A DNA stretch of 64,000 nucleotides, taken from NCBI GenBank assembly GCA_916610825.1, contig OU744447.1, forward strand, positions 25,607,037 through 25,671,036, written 5' to 3'. Below the pieces are notes generated by a model. The model saw only the letters and a program-made list of their open reading frames with translations. It did not search any database and was not told the DNA's origin. This DNA is from Haliclystus octoradiatus (taxonomy: Eukaryota > Cnidaria > Staurozoa > Stauromedusae > Haliclystidae). The position numbers were made by a program, and so were the translations under genes. Of this stretch, positions 21,536-33,000 are shown piece after piece; the stretch's first letter is position 1; the number at the start of each line of letters is the position of its first letter.

Positions 21536-23919
21536 TTACCTAATGTGAGGTGCCTGGTAAGATTTCCAGCAAAACGTGCATTTTAGGGTGATAGAAGGAT
21601 TTTTAAATGGCACACCCCCGTAATAAAGGTATCAAAGTACCACCCCATAATATACAGTGTAATCTCTAAAGTACGATAAATCCTTGTATTATACTAACAT
21701 CAAGTTAGATCTAATTCATGAGCAACTTACAAACACTCAAACAATCTAACATGTGGTAATCATCTTACATAACTGTATATATATTTTTATACGAGACTGG
21801 CCTCTATTTCATTATATGACCAACGAATTAATTGGATCGTGATAACGATTTTAAAAATACAAAAACATTTGTACGTGTTGATGGGATAATGCCTGGCGAT
21901 GCGTAAGGACCGACCTGTTGACCGACCTGTTGACCGACCTGTGAAGTCATCATGGGCTTGAGAAAGATCTATAAATAACTCTGAATAAATATAGCAATAT
22001 GAAACAAGTCTGACGGTCATAACTCAAAAGGGGTGCTGATGATGAGCCCAATCAATTACAACTTTGATACTCTTAATTGAAAAATTTCAATTTTTTATCA
22101 ATTCGAAGCAACTTAATTAATTCGATTAAATTTATACAGCAAGATACACCATTAAAATCTTTCAGAAATTTAGCATTAATATAACAATTCATAAGTGTAT
22201 AAATAAAAATTACATTGTATTGTATGCGTGTATCGGTTAAAGGAAATTAACGTACGTCACTCATGCAGCTTTGATATTTAAGTTATGTACCTAATAAGAC
22301 TGCATCATACATTAAGCTGTTATTATCTCTTTTCCGGCATGGTAACTGCGAAGCAAAATTCCTGCTAAATTATTGAAAAAAGTTTCTGGATTTCACTAAA
22401 TATATTCTAATTCGAGTCTACGTATGCCAAGAAATAATATCCAAACGTACTACTAAATGTAACAATTAAACCCAAATTTTGTTACCAGCCATCTTTGAAT
22501 TATAGCATTTGTAATATTGGCATTATGCCTTGGAATTCGATTAATAAAACCAGTACAAAATTTTTGAATTACAGCAGTAAAAATAATCGATTTCACTGAT
22601 TTTGGCCAACATTCACACACCATCGGATCTTACTTTAAATCGAATGAAGTCGTCACTTTTCATTGTCTGTTACTTTGACCTCATATTATAAGGTGTATTT
22701 CAAGAACCAATACTTTCTTCACGGATGGATAAAGGCTAAAAACACAAGTAAAACATATTTCATCACTCACACGTAACAATTTTTATTTTCATTGGGAGAT
22801 GGCAGACAATGATCTCAATTGACCAGTAAGGAAGTGGCAAAAGCGATAAGAACAATCCATATTCGGAAAGCCAAAACATGATCTTAGAGACATGCGTGAT
22901 AAGGAGTTTCCATGACAAATAGATAATTTGGTTAATTGGCCCTTCAACCCTTTGGCCTAAAATAGAGACACTGCATCCAATAATTCAAATCTGATAGATG
23001 TGCCTATCAATGTGCATAAGGACTTATTCGAAAGTATGTATACTAAATCATATATAATGTGGTGTAAGTTGTCTTACTGATTAAACATAGGGCTCAATGC
23101 TACACAGCACAGCTTCAAATAATATAGATTAATGGTTTTTTTTTAAATGTGATTGGGAGAGTGCTTGCAGGTCACGATTCGTATAGAGTGAGGATACACT
23201 GGATTAGGGTAATTTATAAATGACATCGCCCAGTGAAGGGATCAATTATCATTATCATTCTTCCATTTCTGGAGAAATATTACTTTTCATTCCAGACAAG
23301 AAATAAGATTTAATAACGTTAATGACTCTTAGCTTTTTAATTCTCATTTTACAAATCACCATCGTATTAAATATCATGTACTCCTCGATGTCAATTTATA
23401 ATCAATTGGTTGAATTATGCTTGTAAAAGTGTCTGATTTATCTTACTCTGATTATGATTCTTATACTGCATTAATTTAAAAACTTTTGGCATGCTTAATG
23501 ATTTGAGCCACGAATGAATTTCCTTTATTGTATGGCGTGAATAGGGTTCAAGAAATCGATGCAGTATATCCTGAACCCGTGATTCACTACAGCATTTTTT
23601 GGACTGTGAAAATAGAAGTTGAAATGGCATGCTTGCTCAATTAATATGCCTATAAAATTGGTTATACTTTCAATGATCTTTCTTTATGATATCATTTCTA
23701 ATTTAATTTATTTTGTCAAAATTGCAAAGCAAAGGAGCATCATAATATGTGACATCAAATTATCTCGCAAAAATGAGAATATTTTATGCCAATGAAACTC
23801 CACTTCCGTTGCGTGATAAGTATAACGACTACAATTTTGATTTCTGTAAGATTTATTGATACAAAAAAAATATGATCCAGACGGAACATATTCAGATATT
23901 GTGAGGCTTCTGCTCTTAC
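21536..23919. other. Region between the LINEs and the EGF-protein gene
   Basis: No certain exon. A triplicated GACCGACCTGTT unit is near 21909-21942. The minus-strand frame at 23630-23415 follows a good acceptor (TTCACAG at 23610-23604) but its phase does not match the preceding exon of the EGF gene; it is listed as a candidate. Confidence 0.4.
23415..23603 (-). CDS. Candidate additional exon of the EGF-protein gene
   Basis: After an acceptor-like ATTTTCACAG, the minus strand has an open stretch of about 62 codons containing KKCCSESRVQDILHRF and HSWLKSLSMPKVFKL, ending in a stop. A direct phase-1 join from the exon ending at 23920 would instead stop after five codons. So this is either the short terminal exon, or needs an unseen exon between, or is chance. 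It resembles no domain I know. Confidence 0.2.
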   Translation of the reverse strand, partial: SKKCCSESRVQDILHRFLEPYSRHTIKEIHSWLKSLSMPKVFKLMQYKNHNQSKINQTLLQA

Positions 23920-24024
23920 CTGGACAGCCTAAAGCACTTGGTCCACTCGCAATACTTTCCCCGTCTGGACAACATCCATAATGAGTGTTACGGCAAAGTA
24001 TTGGAGTTTGATTAATATGTTCAG
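23920..24024 (-). CDS. CCPDG-type cysteine module
   Basis: 105 bp. It reads [20 protein letters not shown] then SALGCPG. The pattern C-x4-YGCCPDG-x4-A-x-GP-x4-GC resembles the small module found in papilin and other extracellular matrix proteins. The domain name is my inference. Confidence 0.7.
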
Positions 24025-27000
24025 CTAAAACTGAAATAAAAGGGAAACATAATCAGTACTGTCAAACATAATATAAAGATATTATCAAATTCAAACAATG
24101 TTCGTGGTGATGGATAGCATCTTAGGATACAGAGTTCAGCCCATTTAAGATGCAGCACCTTTTAGAATCGACAATTTGACTCATAGCTAATGAGAAATGA
24201 ACCATATTGCTTGACGTTGATTAATCACACTGTACCCATGCCCGTACCTATGACTATTGCACAAGGTTTAGAGACATTTAAGCTGAATAATCCTAATAAT
24301 TTACTTTGTTGCTTGTGAGTAGCATATATATTTCAATTCCAATACAATAGAGAGTCAAAGATAAAAAAGGAAAAACAAACATGTCACATTTCTGAAATCT
24401 ACAATAACCCTAAAAATGATACCATTCAACCTCCAGTAACTGTTTGAAAAGGGATCCTCAGTTAAAAAGCATTCATAAGCCTCGTTCTTACGTAAAAGAT
24501 TAACTTAAATTACACATTAATTATACCTGGACTTGGTTGCATCAATGAATTTGATTCACAGTTGATGCCTAAGAATCCAGATGGACAATGGCATTCATTT
24601 TGTTGTCCTCCACGTGCAACACATACACCACCATGAAGACAAGGGTTAGGGTGACATCGATCTTCATCTGAAACAATGTAAAATCAACATCGCTATCGTA
24701 CATGAATATCAGGTAACCTTTTTTTAAATAGATTTTTAAAACAAATAAACCAACCAACTAAGCGGACAACGTGATTCATTATCTCAAGCATCGTTTGGAA
24801 AAAGCTACAAGTACTAGATCCGTTCAATATACAATCGTTGCTATTTCTACTTTTATCAAGGCCTGATTTCGGTCGATTTTGGAAAGTGTATATTGAACTT
24901 GGATTCCTTGATTTTTTAGTACTGTATAACATTACACATGTGAGAAAGCTATAATGAATGAACAGGTTTAACTAACCCTCGTAAAATAAATACAATCAAT
25001 CAATCACATAGGTATAGTTTTATTCATTTGAAATGTTATTCTTGCCTAATTGTATGTATGCTTTTAATTACGAATAGCACAGCTGCAAATATGGAAGCAT
25101 TCCTGTCTGTTTCAAGGTGTGTTCACACATTTCCTGCATAAAATCAACACATATATTACCTTCACATGATTGACCAAGCCATCCTGTTGTACAAGTACAT
25201 CTGAAGTCACTTCCGTCAGCACTACATACACCACCATTACGGCAACGGTTTGGATGGCATGGATCGCGATCTAGAAGCAATGAAGCAAATGATCAACGTC
25301 ATCCTTCTTAACATAGACGCATGAATCAGGTAGCTGCGCTTTCCCAGATAGAAATATTTGCCTATATAGCAGCTGCACGTTGTTATTTCTTACGTACAGA
25401 AGAAGTAAGTAAGCAATCAAAGAAAGACCTCAAAGTATTTGTAAATGAAATTAGGTTAAATGTCTACATGATGTCTCATAGTAAAAAGAAGTTCACAACA
25501 GCTTTACACTTTTGTTCTTCAACTGAGTTTTTAAAGCTTGATAAGTTGATGGTGTATTATGATCTTCTAATAAGGTAGAAATAAATGGCGATTTGTCTAT
25601 ATTAATGATTCATCTTTCCTATTTTTCTATATAAAAATAAATGTAAGCTTTCCACTATTCGAGCAACCTCAAACTAGGCTATTTTTAATATAGCTCTATT
25701 TTGAGAATTAGAGCAATGCACGGGAGCTGCACTTCAAAACTTTTCGGTTCTGATTTTATTGAATATATGATGCTTTCCGGGATCGATGAGAATAAATAGC
25801 TTGCTACAAATGTTCCAAGATTTCGTGAGTGGACTGAATTTCCTGAATTACAACCAATACTCAACCACTCTCTACCAAATGGCTCCTTAAATTGCGGGCA
25901 CACACACACATACTATATCGTTAATTATCCAATCTTCAGAATGGAGTCAAGTAAAAATAATAGCAGCTAGAAATTATGGCGTGTTACTTGGGTTGTTATC
26001 ATTTGTAGAGAAGAATGGTCTATATACTATACCTGTGCAATGGGTTCCTCGAAATAAATCTAAACAGTTACACGTGTAGCCAGAAGAATTCTCAAAGCAA
26101 GTGCCACCATTCATGCAAGGGTTGGGATAACAATGATCAGCTTCTAAAATAAGAAGGAATACATTTGTTTGAAATCCATTTATCAAGTAATATTGAAAGT
26201 TTCTATAGACTATATCATGCATTGGAACTTTTTGACTTGTAAGGCCTAAGAAAATATCTTGCAAGACCAATATAGGCGTATGACTAAACTCTTCTTCCAA
26301 GAATTAACATTTTTCGAGTGTAAACATTTGCAGGTACGGTGCATTAGGGGGATACGATCGCAGCCGGAAAAATAGAAAACGGTATATAATCTGTTATAGT
26401 GGAGCATTGTATGGGTATTTGAAAACATTGAGAGTTCACGTCTGGGTTTATTATTTGGAAACTAGAGGCTACGCTTCTAGGGACAAATCATTAGTAGTAA
26501 CGCTACCAACACAAAAACCAATGAAATTTCACGAGTTTTTCATGATTTTGGTGTCAGTATAGTCATATCATCCTCCTCTATTACACTTCGCATCATCAGC
26601 ATATCAAATAATACCTTGTGAAAAGATGTTTTCGTTCTAAATAATTTAGACTACAGCCTTACCTTCACATAAAAGGCCTTTATAACCAGCTGAACATTGA
26701 CATCGAATGTCTTCATTATCAAGACTACAAACACCACCATTCTTACAAGGTCGAGAGTGACATCGATCAACAACTGTTTGGTAGGGAAATAACAGTATAC
26801 AGTTAAACCTGTTATAACGGTCATCTCTATAAAGCGGCCACCTGTCTATAGTGGTCACTCTTGCAATGTCTAAAATAATTTTTTCTATTGAATCAACCTG
26901 TATATATAAAGGCCACCTGTCTATAATGGTCAATTCAGCTACCTCTCGTAGCTGGCCGTTATATATAGGTTTTACTGTATTATAGTTCTTCACATCCGAC

Positions 27001-30000
27001 ATTCAAAACAGATAGCAGTATTGGTAGTATTGGAACATTGTATGTGAACACTTATATCAGTATTATATGATATGTTGCAAGCTACATCTTACTACTATGC
27101 ATATAAAGGAATTGAAGCTCAATCTGCTGCTCATGTGTATACGTGTTAGATTTCGGTACTCACACACTCATACTACTACTAAAACTGCATGTATACACTA
27201 TAAATATCTGTCAACTACATGAAGTCATAGGACGAGATATTTGAAGTTAGGATTTAGTAACTCTTTCAAATTAAATAACATGCAATTCGGAATACTTTCT
27301 TTAAGGACCTTCTTATCTAAATCAGTATACTCATTTGATTATCATGACTTATCACTGTGTCCCTGTTCCTTTGAATTAACTTAAATTAAATATCACATAC
27401 CTTCACAGTTATTGCCTTGATATGCACCTTTGCATAAGCACTTATATTTTGAGTATTCAACGACACATGTACCATCATTGAGACATGGTGATGCATCGCA
27501 AGGGGATGCCTCGTCTGAAAGTAACACATATTCAACATGTATCAATATATATCTCATTATCTCACATACTTCTATCAATATTATTGTAATAGAATCAAAT
27601 TAGTTGTTCTCTGACAACAGTTTTATATACCAATACGCATCACTATGCCACTTTTGTTGTATTAGTTGATCCGCTTTATATGACGGCTGATATTTTGACC
27701 TCTATATCATCTTCACTTCCTCTCAAAGTAAACTCCCTTGATTACAATACAATGAATCCTCTAATTTTTTTTTTTTGGATTTATCATTTATATCCACAAA
27801 CCGGGTAAGCTTGCAGCTTTTTTTCACCGGGTTGGTTGGCTAGATTGGTTAGTATTTTGAAGCTTGTGTGCGTTTAATAGCCGGATGTCCTTCCTGACGC
27901 CAACCTATAGTGCTCCGGCAAGGGACTAAACCCGAGACCCAGCGGGCCGTGGACCAACGCCCTAGCCACTACACCAAGGCCGCCCATGATTGAGTGATAT
28001 CTCAAATCTCACCAATTTCAAAGTTTATATTCGTAATTTGTTTGCAAAATTCCCCCTAAAACCAACTCAATCTCGACTTTAGCTGAGCATCAAATGAGAT
28101 ATCTCGTGATGGTGGATATAACCCGGGAAGGAATGGTGCAGATAGAGCCTCCGTTGGGGCCTCTGCGCCCTGAAAATCAAGGCTTTCTGCAATGAATTTT
28201 GTTGAAATTGATATCCAATGTGACGCTTGAGTCAGTAATTATATGAGTCAACATCATTGCTATTAGTTAACACATATGGTCGCTTCTCTAGGGCCGTATT
28301 GTCGAGTATTGTATTTATACCAATTTAACTGGAAAAGATGGACGTAAAACGTTAAAATTGACAGATAATCTCCACATTAAAAGACATCTATCGTGCATAC
28401 CTTCACAGTGGTTTCCCTTGTATTTGTGAGAACATTCACATTTATAACCATCGTCAATATCAATACAACTTCCACTGTTCAAACAAGGATTAGGGTCACA
28501 ACGGCTTTCATCTGAAAAAAAATAAGATAGAGATATTTAGGAAAGTTTCAAAGCCAGACTATTTAAATGTCACATGGAAATCAACGATACTCTTCCTCCT
28601 TTCATTTCCACCATCTCCAGTGAAATGTACAGTCTTGGTTCTTCCATTTATTTTGAATATAATTATTCATAATTGGATGTGGTGTGCACAATACTTGAAA
28701 AAAATGTTTAGCCTTCTGGAGCCCTAGAAAATGTTCAACTTTTTCTTCTGAATTATTTGTTGAGTTTGGGTTATAAATTGAGCAAATCATCAAATTTCTT
28801 CTGGATTTTCTCTAGCCCACCTTTTTCAGACCGTGTGTGTGTGTGCATCTGCTACGTATAATTTGCTAAAAGTATATTGACAATTACAGCTTTGGAACGG
28901 AAATCGATCTGTCATTTTTGCAGATCTCTTATTACTTATAAGATCTCAAAAAGATTTGAATTATTCAACAAGCTGGAAAAAGCTTTATATTTACCTTCGC
29001 AGTTTGATCCTCTAAATCCATGACGACATACACATTTGTACGTTGTTAATCCTCTAGCAAGGCAAGTGCCTCCGTTAAGGCATGGGGCAACGGAACAAGG
29101 AGATGGAGCAGCTAAAACAAATCAAATATAAAACAATTATAGCTGTATTGCAGCAATGTTAATAATACACAAACCTTTAAAATTCGGGATATTACACAGC
29201 AAAATGGTTTCATATCAACTCTTTCGTAGTTATAATTTTGAGAAGAAGAAATTTGAATCGTTGCTAGACTTTGACGCACGTTCAAGCAGCCTTTGGCTTC
29301 TTTCTACCAGCATGCCGTGCATATTTCAAATGATAGAAGTTATATGAATGATTCGATAAGATTACTAACCATCACAAAACTCTCCTGTGTAGCCACCGGT
29401 GCAGATGCAGGCTCCATCTCTACAGATACCTCCATTTCGACAAGGATTGATGTGACATCGATCACGTACTAAAGTCATAAAATATGAAAAATAAAACATA
29501 TTAATGGAAATTATGCAAGCCAACATTCGAAGTAACAAACTCATCCCATTTTTCAATCCGCTAAGAAAGCATAAATTTTAATGTCTTTAATGTTGTGGAT
29601 TGCTGACTGTAGTTTTTCGATGTTATATTATCAGATTATTGTAATCATCTACTAATTTATTTAAACATTTTTGGGAACTTGCTGTCAGTTTCATGAATAT
29701 GGGAAGAAGATTTTCATTCAATGAGGAGAAGATAATCAATTAGAGAAAAATAATTGGTCATATGATTTACTAAAGATTTCTCCAGCAGCTTAATTTCAAT
29801 CCAACGACAATTTTCCAATCCCAAGGCATCAACAAGGTAATCTATTGTATTCATGATTATTTGAATTCATAGAAGTCTAATTCCATCACTAAAATGAATA
29901 AGATATTCCACCATAATCATACAAAATGGCTACCAGCCTCTCGTGTCCATAATATGACAGTGATCTAACCAAGCCAGTATTCTTGTCTGATTGAATATGG

Positions 30001-33000
30001 TAATTAAGGATGAAGAACATAACTGATACGTTATTGAGGTATTTCTTTTTATTATAAAGCAAGTACAGTTGAATCCGGTAATAACGGTATGCTAAGAAGA
30101 CAAACTATTTTACCGGTTTTGACAGATTCAGTTGTTACCTGTAAATATTTAGCAATGAGCAATGAGCAATGAGCAAAGTTTGACTGTAAATTACTCGGTA
30201 TCGAATTTTATTGGCTTACTGTTATTGACAGAACACCGGTAAAGTCGGAACCGGAATTGCCGGATTTTACCCTACTTTGATTTTCAGTGGAAATAATTGC
30301 TCATTACGTCAATGGACTTCAGGTGCAATGCGTGATAAGCTGCGACATCAAAAAGGTCTCTCATAAGTCCCTTGACGAGGATCGAACACCTGAAAATCAG
30401 CCACGTTATTTATAATTTAAACCATGTTTAATAAATCTCACCTTCACATCGAGGTCCACTGAAACCAGATTGACACATACATGACACCAATCCAACCATA
30501 CTAATGCCAACATTACTGGTACATGTACCACCATTCAAGCATGGTGTCATATGACAATGGTTGATTTCTAAGAAGGAAAATTTAATCCACTGATTAATCC
30601 ATCAACTAAACAGAATCCGAACTCGTACAATGGATAGTTAAGGGGGACTATTGGCATATTATTTCTTAGCAAGGGAGTATATTTCCTTACAGATTATCAG
30701 AAAACAGCATATTAACTGGAAAGCCAGGATTGAAGGTTTCAAATGCTGAATAATTAATTATATAGTTCTGAAGAGGCCTATTATTGTTGGCCAAGTTTAG
30801 AGATAACTATACAGTGTCCAGTGTGTGGTTATCAATCAAGTTTTAGAGTCAATATTTTTAATCAAGCAATCATCTGGCAAGCGGGATTTACTGAGAGCTT
30901 ACGGGTAGATTTCAATTCCGTGTCATTTTTTCCCTCTTGTTAATACGCACCCAGAGCCCATCTACTCTGACGCTACGATACGAACATTTAAATAATGTTT
31001 ATGAAAACATTTTATACTGCGAGAATGCTCCTCATGACGTCGGATCTTCATTTAAAGATGTCCCGTTGAAACTTTGGGTATCCATCTAATATTTATCAAT
31101 CTAAGCCACCTAGTAAGGAACTATAGTTATGTCGATTTTACGCTCGTTTACCGCTTGACAAAACCATATGACGAAACGAGACTGTCCAGTTATGTTACTC
31201 GCGTAATTATGAGTAATGATCAACATATCTTTACTCACGTGAGCAATCTTTTCCATTGTATTCAGGTCCACATACACATTCATAATCATTGTTTACCTCG
31301 TTGCATGTAGCGGAATTATGACATGGATTTGGTTGGCATTTGTTGATTTCTGATTGGATAAAACACATCAACACCATTTACCACATTAAATCACATACAC
31401 GCATAGAACTCTTGCAAATTTTAATTTTAATCTGAGTTTAACAATTAAATTAAATTCGTGTCTCTTTTGTTTATTTGGGGGGGGGGATAACAGGCTGCAC
31501 GCTTATGTTATAATCTGAAATTCATATTAAATCTTCTGATCCAATTTTTATTGTTCTGGGATTTTACATAAACAGAAATGTTTGAACATAACAATAACTA
31601 GGCCTTCAGTTTTGTGGATGAAACCGTTCCTCTAACTGAATTTGACATAGCGCATTAGTGACATGTTAGTGAGGCGAATTTAATTTAATTGAAATCAATA
31701 ATTTTCTTTAGATAAAATGATATTACATTAAAATGCAAAATGAAAATCTCGTTTCATATTTTTAATTCACTGTACCAGTCGAATACGCAGTATCTATTTC
31801 TGTTGTTGCAAGTGGAACTATTGTCAGAATGATTATCATTTGATAGTCGCTGTGTCAGATTGAATGATCAAAAGGTCATCCAATTGGCGACCCGACACCA
31901 GTAGAGGTCGAGAGATTGGAACGGTGTATACATGTCATCCGGAATATACCATATAAATGTAGAGGATTTTCAGCAATGCCATAATGCTTCCACAGAAACC
32001 CATTTTCATGAAATTGTAGGTCAACTCATTCGATGCTGAAGGGCCAATCGCCTCTTGAAAGAACGTAGCTTACGAAAGCAGAATAATCAAATATTTAGCA
32101 CGGGTAGATTATGTTTACATCTTTTTCTTCAAAGGAAGAATAAACTTTATTCTTAATTATCATTTTATTTACGGCCCTGTACTGTTATCTCATCTTCAAT
32201 TTTTATAGCCTCGAACCCGCTGTGATATCGTAAAAATGGCATTAACATAGACTAAAAATGACCAAGAGTTTACATTACAATATCGCTGTGTATTTGGGAC
32301 CATAAAAACTGAAGTTAAAATGACATTACAGAGCCATAAATAGAATAATAAGTAAGAATCAATGTTATACTACATTTGAAGCTGAAATATTCTGCCCTTA
32401 CCATATCTTTTAGCCAGAATTACTAATCTTCGTTTTAAGAAGCTGTTTACAATGGGAAGCCACATATATAATGCCCTAAAGCTAGTTTATGAGGGGTATG
32501 ACGTAAACTGAAAATATATCTATATATACATTCATCCTGTGTGAACCTCTCTTTCCATGGATAAAGTTATCACTTGAGTTACCTTGACAATTTAATCCTT
32601 TGTATCCTTGTGGGCATGTGCAAACGTATTGGCCGCTGGCTTCGGTGCACACTCCAGCATTATGGCATGGATTAGGATGACATTTATCCTCCTCTGTTGG
32701 AATAAAAACAAGAGACATGCAGATAATATACTACTGAGAGAGCTTTGACAATCAGACAAACAAAGTATCCGTTTTTATACACTGATACGGTATTTTTTTA
32801 ATTCATTTACCTTCTTGTAGAATAAGAGCTAAAGATGAGGCAAAAGCCTTTTCCCGTTACTCAGAGTTTCGCGGGTTTACTGTTTTTACTTGCGATCGTC
32901 AGACGGCATTGTCGCAATTAAAAGCGTGAAACTCTGAGTAACGGAAAAAGGTTTTTGTCCCATCTTTGTCTCTTATTCTATAATGCTCTGTGCCTCTGTT

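Noticed and set aside
27763..27985. Possible functional tRNA gene
   Set aside because: The boxes are present but the spacing and arms do not give a full cloverleaf, and the element has a SINE body and poly(A) tail.
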